This document shows, piece after piece, positions 32,592-40,553 of a stretch of DNA of 64,000 nucleotides; positions within the stretch are counted from its first letter, which is position 1, and the number at the start of each line of letters is the position of its first letter. Where the stretch lies: positions 310,001 through 374,000 of the forward strand of contig NZ_JAKIHP010000003.1 in the NCBI RefSeq assembly GCF_021608265.1, read 5' to 3'. The notes under the pieces were generated by a model. That model was given only the letters and a program-made list of their open reading frames with translations, was not told where the DNA came from and made no database searches. Origin of the DNA: Flavobacterium wongokense. Its GTDB lineage: Bacteria > Bacteroidota > Bacteroidia > Flavobacteriales > Flavobacteriaceae. The position numbers were made by a program, and so were the translations under genes.

Positions 32592-32942
32592 ATGAAATAT
32601 AAAATAGCCTCACTTATTTTAGCAGGAGTTACGGGCCTGTTTATTGCAAGCTGCAATAATTCCGACAATCCCGAAACTGAAAATTTAGAAGCAGCAACAA
32701 TTATGGCGGAATCTACCAATAAAATGGTAAACGCAAATGCAATGCTGACGATACATCATTCCGGGCCGTTGTACCACCATCATGACAGCATTTACCATCA
32801 CCATGATTCAGTTTATGTGCACCATCATACAATTTACCATCACGGCGATACAATTCATCATCACTCCGGTGCACACCATACGGAAGTGCATCATCACCAA
32901 CATGATTCAATAGTGGTGTCGCATCATCATATTGCTCATTAA
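32592..32942 (+). CDS. His-rich lipoprotein, likely metal sequestration
   Basis: 116 residues. A lipoprotein signal ('VTGLFIASC') precedes a C-terminal half with about 30 histidines in repeated pairs and triplets such as 'YHHHDSIYHHHDSVYVHHH' and 'TIYHHGDTIHHHSG'. The repeat unit is roughly HHH-D-S/T-I/V-Y. Such His-rich tails bind Ni, Zn or Cu. It closes the metal cluster and is followed by a strong terminator. No known family is recognised. Confidence 0.8.
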   Translation: MKYKIASLILAGVTGLFIASCNNSDNPETENLEAATIMAESTNKMVNANAMLTIHHSGPLYHHHDSIYHHHDSVYVHHHTIYHHGDTIHHHSGAHHTEVHHHQHDSIVVSHHHIAH

Positions 32943-32962
32943 TTTACTTAGGAAGTAAAATT

Positions 32963-32990
32963 AAAAACCGCACGATGTGCGGTTTTTTTT
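32963..32990. terminator. Terminator between the metal cluster and the facing small gene
   Basis: AAAAACCGCAC (32963-32973), a GAT loop and GTGCGGTTTTTTTT (32977-32990) form a strong hairpin with U-tracts on both strands, as in a bidirectional terminator. Confidence 0.9.
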
Positions 32991-32991
32991 G

Positions 32992-33016
32992 TGACAGACC
33001 AGGGATTCGAACCCCG
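32992..33016 (-). pseudogene. tRNA 3'-end-like remnant (T-arm plus acceptor strand)
   Basis: On the minus strand, CGGGG TTCGAAT CCCTG (33016-33000) is a proper T-arm and is followed at once by GTCTGTC and a discriminator A, then a terminator, exactly like a tRNA tail. No D-arm or anticodon arm is found upstream. A matching 5' strand GACAGACC does occur at 33097-33090, but the 105-nt span does not fold as a tRNA. Likely an attachment-site relic, possibly a tRNA-like structure. Confidence 0.5.
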
Positions 33017-33068
33017 CCATCCCAGTTGGCCATTTGTTTTACTGCCTGCATTTTGATACCAGGTTAGA

Positions 33069-33185
33069 CTAGAATCTGTCGATGGTGATGGTCTGTCCGC
33101 CAACGAGGAAGGCCAAACATTCTAATTGTGTTAATACAAACGACAAGAATAAGTGTAAAGCGATTTTTAAGGTGAACTCTTTCAT
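33069..33185 (-). CDS. 38-residue small hydrophobic protein
   Basis: A short frame 'MKEFTLKIALHLFLSFVLTQ...' ending in 'GGQTITIDRF'. It has a hydrophobic helix and a possible -7 box (TAAATTTG, 33309-33302 on minus). The upstream sequence 'AAACCTGAAATT' before ATG is usual for this group. No homologue is known to me. Its last codons contain the GACAGACC that could pair with the tRNA-like tail. Confidence 0.35.
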   Translation of the reverse strand: MKEFTLKIALHLFLSFVLTQLECLAFLVGGQTITIDRF

Positions 33186-33379
33186 AATTTCAGGTTTTAA
33201 ATTAATAAAAATGATTTCTGACAGAAGGACAACTAATATCTCGTGCAGGTGCAGTGATTCATAAGAACCCAAACAACCTGAATTTTAATTCCAGGAAGTA
33301 ACAAATTTAAGGATTTCTTTCGAAAGAAAATTAATTTAAAACCAAATATTTGTTGCTGTTTAGGTGAGGACAACAATCA

Positions 33380-34153
33380 TTACTTTCTCTGATTAAACTC
33401 TGTCCTCAAAGCCGTAAAATCATTTCTGAGGCCCTGCATCACATCCTTGACACTCAGTAAACTTAAATCATCGTGCTCAAATTCCTGTGTGGCAATACTA
33501 CAGGCATAACGCCATACTTCGAGTACTTCTGAAGCTTTTACCTCATAGGGCTCATAGATGGTATTGTCTGATTTGGCCTCTATCACATTCTCCCCTTTCC
33601 TGCTAAGGCGCTTATAGGCGATTCCGTTCGTTCTGGTAACCAGGATGTAGGTCTTTCCATTTACGATGTTGTCAAGTTTTTCTACATACTCCCCAACTAC
33701 AAACGAACCTTCCTTATGGGGCGGCATTGAATCACCGGTAACAGGGAACGCCCTGTATTTTCCATTTCTTAAAAACGGCAGTGAAATATGCTGCAGTGCT
33801 TCTATAAATTCCGGATCGCTGTAGCCGGCAAGATACCCTGCCTGGGCTTTTGCCGGTATAATCTCAATCCTGTTTTCGCCATTGCTGTCAACGGTTATGG
33901 GTAGCAGTATCCGGTTTTCTTCCAATTGCAGCAGATTCTCATAGGGAACACGCCTGATATCGAATGATAACAGCAAGTCAATACTCACATGATAATAACG
34001 CGAAATCTTTTGAAGACAGTCCAAAGGGGGGTCCGTTGATGCTTCATATTTTCTGTAGCGGTCAGCCGGAATTAAGAGTGCATCGGCAATCATTTGCTGC
34101 GTCAAACCATTTTTGACACGCAGGTACCTAAGATTATCGGAAAATGTTGACAT
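33380..34153 (-). CDS. LexA-like S24 peptidase regulator with XRE HTH
   Basis: 257 residues. The N-terminal XRE HTH ('LRYLRVKNGLTQQMIADALL') is followed by an S24 self-cleaving peptidase: possible Ala-Gly cleavage site in 'AKAQAGYLAGY' (105-106), catalytic Ser 142 in 'VTGDSMPP' and Lys 181 in 'NGIAYKRL'. RecA* contact with DNA damage would trigger cleavage and release of the divergent dinB-dnaE operon. Two GGAAT-N3-ATTCC palindromes lie in the shared promoter. This is the usual layout of the phylum's mutagenesis locus regulator. Confidence 0.9.
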   Translation of the reverse strand: MSTFSDNLRYLRVKNGLTQQMIADALLIPADRYRKYEASTDPPLDCLQKISRYYHVSIDLLLSFDIRRVPYENLLQLEENRILLPITVDSNGENRIEIIPAKAQAGYLAGYSDPEFIEALQHISLPFLRNGKYRAFPVTGDSMPPHKEGSFVVGEYVEKLDNIVNGKTYILVTRTNGIAYKRLSRKGENVIEAKSDNTIYEPYEVKASEVLEVWRYACSIATQEFEHDDLSLLSVKDVMQGLRNDFTALRTEFNQRK

Positions 34154-34162
34154 ATGTTAATA

Positions 34163-34217
34163 GGAATTTAATTCCATACAAATATAATAATCTTGCGGAA
34201 TTAGATTCCTAATTTTG
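34163..34217. promoter_or_regulatory. Divergent promoters with two GGAAT-N3-ATTCC operators
   Basis: Operator 1 is GGAATTTAATTCC (34163-34175) and operator 2 is GGAATTAGATTCC (34197-34209), both 5-bp palindromes with a 3-bp centre. A minus-strand TATATTTG (34186-34179) and a plus-strand TAATTTTG (34210-34217) fit TAnnTTTG. Operator 2 abuts the dinB -7 box and operator 1 lies at the regulator's expected start site, so the S24 protein probably represses both. Confidence 0.75.
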
Positions 34218-34251
34218 TAAAATATATTTTCACTAAAAATCTCAAGATAAT

Positions 34252-35460
34252 ATGACACGCGCCATCGTACACATGGATTTAGACACGTTTTTCGTCTCTT
34301 GCGCAAGGTTGGAAAACCCGCAATTAAACGGGATTCCCCTTATCGTTGGCGGCGGCGAAAGAGGTGTTGTGGCTTCCTGTTCCTACGAGGCAAGGTATTT
34401 TGGTGTTCGCTCGGCAATGCCAATAAGAATGGCCATGCAATTGTGCCCACAGGCTAAAATCATAAAAGGCGACATGGAACTGTTTTCAAAGAAATCCCAC
34501 GAAGTAACCCAGATTATTGAAGAGAATTCCCCCTTGGTAGAAAAAGCAAGCATTGACGAATTCTATCTCGACATTACCGGTATGGATAAATTTTACGGCT
34601 GCTACAAATGGACAAATGAACTCATCCATACCATTACAAAAGAAACCGGCTTACCAATAAGCTTTGCCTTATCGGTAAATAAAACAGTTTCCAAAATCGC
34701 AACTGGCGAAGGGAAACCAAAAGGCAACCTCGAAATCCCCCAAAATAAGGTGCAGTCTTTTTTGAACCCGTTATCAATCCGTAAAATCCCAATGGTTGGC
34801 GAAGTCACTTTTAACCTGCTCTCCAGGTTAGGGATCAGGAACATTGAAAAATTATCCGAAACTCCGGCTGAGGTACTGCAGAGCATGATTGGTAAAAACG
34901 GAATCGAATTATGGAAAAAAGCAAACGGGATCGATAATAATCCGGTAGAACCCTATACCGAAAGGAAATCCCTCTCTACAGAACATACCTATCTCCAGGA
35001 TACTATCGATATCAGACAGGTTCACTCCCTTATTTTGGGTATGGTTGAAAAACTGGCATATCAGGCTCGTTCTGAGCAATGGCTCGTTTCAACGCTGGTG
35101 ATAAAACTAAGGTATGCCAATTTTGATACGGAAAACCTGCAAAGAAAGATTGCCTATACATCCTGTGATCACATCTTAGGCAAACTGGCAGTAGAGTTAT
35201 TCAACAAACTATACAATCGCCGTATGCGGATAAGGTTGGTAGGGGTAACATTTACAGGTTTGGTAAGAGGTACCTATCAAATCAATATGTTCGAAGACAC
35301 CGAAGAAATGATTGCATTATACCAGGCTATGGATAAAATTAAAAATCGCTTCGGCTATGATGCAGTAACACGTTGCGGAGGCAGGAACCTTAAGTCAAAG
35401 ACAGGCAATATCATTTCAAATCCCCGGGCTCAAAATATAAATCCAAATCATAATTCGTAA
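34252..35460 (+). CDS. dinB: DinB / DNA polymerase IV-type Y-family polymerase
   Basis: 402 residues. Y-family signature at the start ('HMDLDTFFVSCARLENPQL', metal-binding D9 and D11), catalytic 'KASIDEFYLDITGMDKFYG', then 'ALSVNKTVSKIATGEGKP', thumb HhH ('IPMVGEVTFNLLSRLGI') and little finger. It would bypass damaged bases with low fidelity. It starts 99 nt after the divergent regulator and is followed by dnaE after 5 nt. The pairing with a DnaE-type polymerase resembles the ImuB-ImuC mutasome, here with a DinB in the ImuB place. Confidence 0.93.
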   Translation: MTRAIVHMDLDTFFVSCARLENPQLNGIPLIVGGGERGVVASCSYEARYFGVRSAMPIRMAMQLCPQAKIIKGDMELFSKKSHEVTQIIEENSPLVEKASIDEFYLDITGMDKFYGCYKWTNELIHTITKETGLPISFALSVNKTVSKIATGEGKPKGNLEIPQNKVQSFLNPLSIRKIPMVGEVTFNLLSRLGIRNIEKLSETPAEVLQSMIGKNGIELWKKANGIDNNPVEPYTERKSLSTEHTYLQDTIDIRQVHSLILGMVEKLAYQARSEQWLVSTLVIKLRYANFDTENLQRKIAYTSCDHILGKLAVELFNKLYNRRMRIRLVGVTFTGLVRGTYQINMFEDTEEMIALYQAMDKIKNRFGYDAVTRCGGRNLKSKTGNIISNPRAQNINPNHNS

Positions 35461-35465
35461 TTATC

Positions 35466-38400
35466 ATGTACCTCAACTGCCATTCTTTCCATTCCCTGCG
35501 TTACGGCACCATTCCATTAAATGAATTGGTCAGACAGGCAGCATTGTTTGGCATTACAGCAATGGCTTTAACAGATATCAATACAGTAACAGGCATTTAC
35601 GAATTTATAAAAGCTTGTGAACGTGTTTCAATAAAACCATTGGTTGGAATTGATTTCCGAAATAGTGGAAAGCAGCTTTATATTGGCTTGGCAAAAAACA
35701 GGAAAGGGATTGCAGAAATGAACTGCTTTTTGACCAGGCATAATTTTGAAAACACACCACTACCGCAACAGGCTCCCGATTTTGAAAACAATTTTGTCAT
35801 CTACCCATTTGATAATGTCCCGGATACTTTAAAGGAAAATGAATTTATCGGGATTACTCCTGAACAATTGTCCAAGTTGTATAATTACGCTTGGAAAAGA
35901 AAGATAGACAAAATGGTAGTGCTGCAGTCTGTAACGTATCGCACCAAACAGGAATTCAACCTGCATAAAATACTAAGGGCAATCGACCTGAATATTATCG
36001 GTTCCAAATTAACCGAAGAAGATCACTGCAAAGTTTCCGAAGTAATGATTCCTTTGGAAAACCTTAATGAGAAATTCAGTGACTATCCTAAGATTATACA
36101 AAATACCGAATCTATAATCGTAGCATGCAATTTCGAATTCGATTTCAATACCCCAAAAAATAAAAAGAACTACACCGCCGACAAACACGACGATATAGCA
36201 TTACTGACTAAACTCGCTTACGAAGGAATGATTCGCCGTTATGGCCCTAATAATGGTCAAGCTAAAGCAAGGGTTGAAAAGGAATTGAAAGTAATCAATG
36301 AATTGGAGTTTAGCGGTTACTTCCTCATCACATGGGATATTGTACGTTATAGCATCAGTCGTGGTTTCTTGCACATTGGGCGTGGTAGCGGCGCCAACAG
36401 CATTATTGCGTACTGCCTTGATATTACAGATATTTGCCCGTTGGAACTCGATCTGTACTTCGAACGTTTTCTGAATGTCAATCGAAAAACGCCACCCGAT
36501 TTTGATATTGATTGGTCCTGGCGCGAACGCGATACAATGCTGGAATACATTTTTAAAAAATACGGTGCCGATCACGTGGCTTTTTGTGGCACCAATGTCG
36601 AATTCAAATACCGTTCTATTTTCCGTGAAGTAGGCAAAGTCTTTGGTTTGCCTAAAGAGGAGCTCGACGAGCTTGCCAAAAACCCAATCAAAAGCCATCA
36701 CAAAAATGCAGTAGTCAAAATGGTCCAGGAATATGGCATTATGTTAGAGAAATATCCCAATCAACGAAGCATGCACTCCTGCGGAATCCTCATTTCAGAA
36801 GAACCCATTACTAATTTCACGGCTCTGGAAATGCCCCCAAAAGGGTTTCCCATAGTGCAGTTTGATATGCATGTGGCTGAAGATATTGGTTTTGATAAAT
36901 TTGATATTCTAAGCCAGCGTGGTATTGGCCATATTGACGATACCGTAAAGCTGATTAGGAAAAATCAGGGCATCGATGTCAATATCCGCGACACTTCCAT
37001 TTCTAAAGATGAAGCAAAATGCAATGAACTGCTGAGCCAGGGCAAAACCATTGGGTGTTTCTACATTGAAAGCCCCGCGATGCGTGGATTATTGAGAAGG
37101 TTGAAATGTGACAATTACAAAGTATTGGTTGCTGCATCCTCCATTATCCGTCCCGGAGTAGCCCAATCAGGAATGATGAAGGAATATATCTTCAGGCATA
37201 ATTATCCGGATAAATTTGAGTACTTCCACGATGTTTTTAAACAACAATTGGGCGAAACCTATGGCATTATGGTATATCAGGAAGATGTAATAAAAATTGC
37301 TTTGCATTACGGAGGGCTTCCGGCAGCCGATGGCGATATATTGCGGCGTGCTATGAGCGGCAAAGGACGGTCAAAAGCAGCATTACAGAAAGTAAAGGAC
37401 AACTTCTTTGCCTCCTGTCAAAGGCAAGGCCATCCATTGCAGTTAAGCCAGGAAATTTACCGCCAGATAGAATCCTTTGCCGGATACTCCTTTTGCAAGG
37501 CGCACTCTGCATCCTATGCGGTAGAAAGTTATCAGAGCCTTTACTTAAAAACATACTATCCCATTGAATTCATGACAGCGGTAATCAACAATTTCGGAGG
37601 ATTTTACCGCACAGAAGTATACATACATGAAGCAAAAATGTCGGGAGCAAAAATCCACAACCCCTGCGTAAATAAAAGTGATTTTCAGACAAATGTATAT
37701 GGCCGCAATATTTACTTGGGGTTCCAGCACTTAAAAAGCCTCGAATCGAAAATTGGTGAACTGATTGTGGAGGAACGTAATCTAAATGGTCTATACCAAT
37801 CCTTAGAGGATTTCATAAACCGGGTACCCATCGGAATTGAAGGCATACAGATATTGATTTTCATAGGTGCTTTTCGTTTCACGGGAAAAAGGAAAAACGA
37901 ACTTTTGATAACAGCACGCTTGATAGTGATAAATTTCAAGCCCGAAAACCGTACACTTCTGCTGCTTCAGGAACCGGTCAGGGATTATAAATTGCCGGTA
38001 CTGGACCGCTCTCCCTTTGAAGATGCATTTGATGAAATTGAATTGCTGGGCTTTCCGGTATCGGTTACACCATTCAATTTGTTGCAGACTTCATTTCGCG
38101 GAGATATAATGGCAAAGGATTTGACTATACACCATAAGAAAACAGTAAGGATGCTGGCTTACCTCATTTCACGAAAACACGTTCCCACTAAACGGGGCGA
38201 TATGTATTTCGGAACCTGGATAGATGCACAAGGAGAATTTTTCGATACAGCCCATTTCGCAGACTGCCTTCAAAAATATCCGTTTCAGGGCGGTGGCTGT
38301 TACCTTTTGCTCGGTCAGGTCGAAGTCGATTATCATTTCCCAACCATTACCATCTCAAAAATGACAAAGATGCCATTCATTCCCGATCCCCGCTATTCAG

Positions 38401-38528
38401 CAACCGATGAAAAACGTTTCCAGGCACAGCAGCAAATCCGGGAAGACGTTAGCATGACCCATCGGGCACCTTATCCACAGGAACATGAATACAATATGCC
38501 TCGAAATAAAATGGAGTCGAGCGTTTAA
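35466..38528 (+). CDS. dnaE: ImuC/DnaE-like error-prone DNA polymerase III alpha subunit
   Basis: 1020 residues, shorter than a replicative DnaE. The polymerase core has 'GRGSGANSIIAYCLDITDI', 'PPDFDIDWSWRERD' (canonical PDFDIDF site) and 'FAGYSFCKAHSASYAVESYQ'. The N-terminal PHP domain looks degenerate: 'LNCHSFHSLRYG' replaces the usual H-x-H-S start and 'ALTDINTVTG' lacks the metal-site His after TD, so proofreading is unlikely. Sits in an operon with dinB under the S24 regulator. A C-terminal OB-like part ends at 'EYNMPRNKMESSV'. Confidence 0.92.
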   Translation: MYLNCHSFHSLRYGTIPLNELVRQAALFGITAMALTDINTVTGIYEFIKACERVSIKPLVGIDFRNSGKQLYIGLAKNRKGIAEMNCFLTRHNFENTPLPQQAPDFENNFVIYPFDNVPDTLKENEFIGITPEQLSKLYNYAWKRKIDKMVVLQSVTYRTKQEFNLHKILRAIDLNIIGSKLTEEDHCKVSEVMIPLENLNEKFSDYPKIIQNTESIIVACNFEFDFNTPKNKKNYTADKHDDIALLTKLAYEGMIRRYGPNNGQAKARVEKELKVINELEFSGYFLITWDIVRYSISRGFLHIGRGSGANSIIAYCLDITDICPLELDLYFERFLNVNRKTPPDFDIDWSWRERDTMLEYIFKKYGADHVAFCGTNVEFKYRSIFREVGKVFGLPKEELDELAKNPIKSHHKNAVVKMVQEYGIMLEKYPNQRSMHSCGILISEEPITNFTALEMPPKGFPIVQFDMHVAEDIGFDKFDILSQRGIGHIDDTVKLIRKNQGIDVNIRDTSISKDEAKCNELLSQGKTIGCFYIESPAMRGLLRRLKCDNYKVLVAASSIIRPGVAQSGMMKEYIFRHNYPDKFEYFHDVFKQQLGETYGIMVYQEDVIKIALHYGGLPAADGDILRRAMSGKGRSKAALQKVKDNFFASCQRQGHPLQLSQEIYRQIESFAGYSFCKAHSASYAVESYQSLYLKTYYPIEFMTAVINNFGGFYRTEVYIHEAKMSGAKIHNPCVNKSDFQTNVYGRNIYLGFQHLKSLESKIGELIVEERNLNGLYQSLEDFINRVPIGIEGIQILIFIGAFRFTGKRKNELLITARLIVINFKPENRTLLLLQEPVRDYKLPVLDRSPFEDAFDEIELLGFPVSVTPFNLLQTSFRGDIMAKDLTIHHKKTVRMLAYLISRKHVPTKRGDMYFGTWIDAQGEFFDTAHFADCLQKYPFQGGGCYLLLGQVEVDYHFPTITISKMTKMPFIPDPRYSATDEKRFQAQQQIREDVSMTHRAPYPQEHEYNMPRNKMESSV

Positions 38529-38557
38529 ACCCAAGGCTGAAGGCCGAACTGAGCGAA

Positions 38558-38585
38558 GCTAAAGAGTCCGGCGGACTCTTTTAGC
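38558..38585 (+). repeat. Hairpin repeat, copy 2
   Basis: GCTAAAGAGTCC (38558-38569), a GGC loop and GGACTCTTTTAGC (38573-38585). It matches copy 1 at 21810-21840 with C-G swapped for G-C in the stem (CAGTCC/GGACTG against GAGTCC/GGACTC), so pairing is kept. GCGAT follows both copies. It lies 30 nt after the dnaE stop. Confidence 0.7.
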
Positions 38586-38649
38586 GATGAGGTCAAGACG
38601 TCGCTGAGGCCAAAATCAAGATTATATTCTATTTAGGTTTTAAAAAGAC

Positions 38650-38657
38650 TAAATTTG
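38650..38657 (+). promoter_or_regulatory. Possible -7 box for the HD-domain gene
   Basis: TAAATTTG matches TAnnTTTG and sits 17 nt before the ATG at 38674. No good upstream TTG was found. Confidence 0.45.
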
Positions 38658-38673
38658 CACACTAACTTTTCAT

Positions 38674-39288
38674 ATGCTGACAGATATATTTTTACAGCTC
38701 GTAAATAAATACTCCAATAATACAGGATTGGCAACAAATCTTTGGTTGGAAATATTTACTAAATATTCTGAACCCAAAAGGCATTATCATACTATTAGCC
38801 ACTTAGAAGCAATTATCAATGATTTGAATCCCATAAAGGAAAATATCGAGGATTGGGATACTACATTGTTTGCTGTTTTTTATCATGACATAATTTACAA
38901 AGCATCGAGCAGTACCAATGAAGCTGACAGTGCAAAATTAGCAATGCAGAAGCTCTCTGAAATTGGATATCCTGCTGTAAAAATAGCAAAATGCGCCAAT
39001 ATGATTCTGGCAACCAAATCACACGAACGATCTGAAGACAGCGATACAAATTACCTTACGGATGCTGATTTGGCAATTTTGGGCAGCAGTCAATATGATT
39101 ATCAAAAATATACAGAACAGATACGGGAAGAATATTCAATCTACCCTGATTTCATGTTCAACACTGGCAGAAAAAAAGCATTACAGCATTTTCTTGAGAT
39201 GGAGACAATATATAAAACAGAACCTTTTTCCGTAAAATATGAGAAACAGGCCAGGATAAATATTAACGAAGAGTTAGCCGCCATTTAA
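38674..39288 (+). CDS. HD-domain metal-dependent hydrolase-like protein
   Basis: 204 residues, mostly helical. It has 'KRHYHTISHLEAIINDL' and 'FAVFYHDIIYKASSSTNEADS' (the HD pair), then 'ANMILATKSHE' and 'YLTDADLAILGS' with an Asp that fits the fourth HD ligand. Such short HD proteins are predicted phosphohydrolases, often misnamed after a receptor. Substrate is unknown. It is followed after 32 nt by a flavin reductase and is otherwise alone. Confidence 0.75.
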   Translation: MLTDIFLQLVNKYSNNTGLATNLWLEIFTKYSEPKRHYHTISHLEAIINDLNPIKENIEDWDTTLFAVFYHDIIYKASSSTNEADSAKLAMQKLSEIGYPAVKIAKCANMILATKSHERSEDSDTNYLTDADLAILGSSQYDYQKYTEQIREEYSIYPDFMFNTGRKKALQHFLEMETIYKTEPFSVKYEKQARININEELAAI

Positions 39289-39320
39289 GCGGCATTACAA
39301 CCAGTCACATACACAGGACT

Positions 39321-39857
39321 ATGGCAGGGAAAAAGAATATATTTGTGATTGTTGGTAGTGCAAGTGAGGACTCTGCAAACCATAAAATTATTAATCTTTT
39401 TGCAGAACTGGCTAAAAATGACTTTAACGTATCAGTATATAAGGAATTAAAAGCGCTCCCTCATTTCGACCCTCAAGTATCGATTGAAGGCCCACCAGAG
39501 AAAATTACGGAAGTGCGAAACGAAATTCAAAAAGCAGACGGAATTGTAATCTGTACCCCCGAATACATTTTTAGCATTCCAAGCGGACTGAAGAATGTTA
39601 TCGAATGGTGTGTGTCTACCGATGTATTTGACAACAAGCCTACCGCGCTTATTACCGCCTCCGCCAATGGAGAAAAAGGACATGAGCAGCTGAAGTTAAT
39701 AATGCAAACCGTTATGGCAAAAGTTACTGACCAGACAAACCTGTTAATACCGGGAATCAAAGGAAAGATAAACGGTCAGGGTGAAATCACAAATCCAAAA
39801 ACTATTGAGGATTTAATGTCGCTGATAATTAATTTTAAGATACTGCTCAAAAGTTGA
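39321..39857 (+). CDS. NADPH-dependent FMN reductase family protein
   Basis: 178 residues with a flavodoxin-like fold: 'IFVIVGSASEDSANHKII' (phosphate loop), 'LPHFDPQ', 'ADGIVICTPEYIFSIPSGLKN' and 'IEWCVSTDVFDNKPTALIT'. The PEY...P.LKN block is the family's flavin-binding signature. Typical roles are quinone, azo or metal reduction with NADPH. It is a likely cytosolic homodimer. Confidence 0.9.
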   Translation: MAGKKNIFVIVGSASEDSANHKIINLFAELAKNDFNVSVYKELKALPHFDPQVSIEGPPEKITEVRNEIQKADGIVICTPEYIFSIPSGLKNVIEWCVSTDVFDNKPTALITASANGEKGHEQLKLIMQTVMAKVTDQTNLLIPGIKGKINGQGEITNPKTIEDLMSLIINFKILLKS

Positions 39858-39941
39858 AGCAAGACACCTAAGCGAATAAAAGTAAAGGCAGGAAAAATAA
39901 TTCCCGCCCTCACCTACTAATCAACCTACCTAACTTTTATT

Positions 39942-40316
39942 TTACCGATCAAGCCATCTGCGGAACTCGACCGTTTTATTGAGGCTCGAAATTATTTCAT
40001 TCTCTGACGCCGGTAGCATTTCAATTTTAATCCGGCTTCTTGACCATAGGATCATTTCATCAATGGCATCATAACCTATAATGAACTGGCGGTTTACCCT
40101 GAAAAACAGCTGTGGGTCTACTCGCTGGCCAATGGCATCAAGCGAATAATCCAACAAGTGCTTTTCATTATTCTTGGTTACAAGCCTGACATAGCGCCCG
40201 TCAGCAACAAAATAGGCAATTCTATTGCTGGGTATACTCTTTATCTTTCTCCCTGATACAATCAGAAAACGTTCCTGGTAACCGGTCGCTGTTAATGAGG
40301 GTGTTGACATTTCCAA
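39942..40316 (-). CDS. Stand-alone LytTR DNA-binding protein
   Basis: 124 residues forming one LytTR domain: 'KIKSIPSNRIAYFVADGRYVRLVT', of which 'IAYFVADGRYVRL' is typical, then 'LDAIGQRVDPQLFFRVNRQFII' and 'SRSRIKIEM'. No receiver domain is present, unlike most LytTR regulators. It is monocistronic; partner and target are unknown. Confidence 0.88.
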   Translation of the reverse strand: MEMSTPSLTATGYQERFLIVSGRKIKSIPSNRIAYFVADGRYVRLVTKNNEKHLLDYSLDAIGQRVDPQLFFRVNRQFIIGYDAIDEMILWSRSRIKIEMLPASENEIISSLNKTVEFRRWLDR

Positions 40317-40553
40317 ACGCTGTTATGATTGGTTTATATTTGGGTAGTGTAAAAAATAGGGAACCGCAAATTTTTAGTTTTTGCACAATTCCTATTTATA
40401 TTCTAAAAATTTATACCACAAAGATATCCTGGGCACATAACAATAAAAATGATGTAGCGTAAGAATTTGACTTGATCCATGTTAAGTTTAAAGCGATTCA
40501 ATGGTATCCACTAAGTACTGTTTTTAGGTACTTACTTAGCCTGCATCAGGAAA

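Larger units (their letters stand above)
32943..33379. other. Intergenic region with a tRNA-tail relic and a small gene
   Basis: It holds the terminator (32963-32990), a tRNA 3'-end-like sequence (32992-33016, minus), a 38-codon minus-strand frame (33069-33185) and a CAAATTTA (-7 type on minus) at 33302-33309. Nothing else was found. Confidence 0.6.

Noticed and set aside
32993..33097. Complete tRNA with an 8-bp acceptor stem
   Set aside because: The 105-nt span has no D-arm or anticodon arm, so it was reported only as a tRNA-tail relic.
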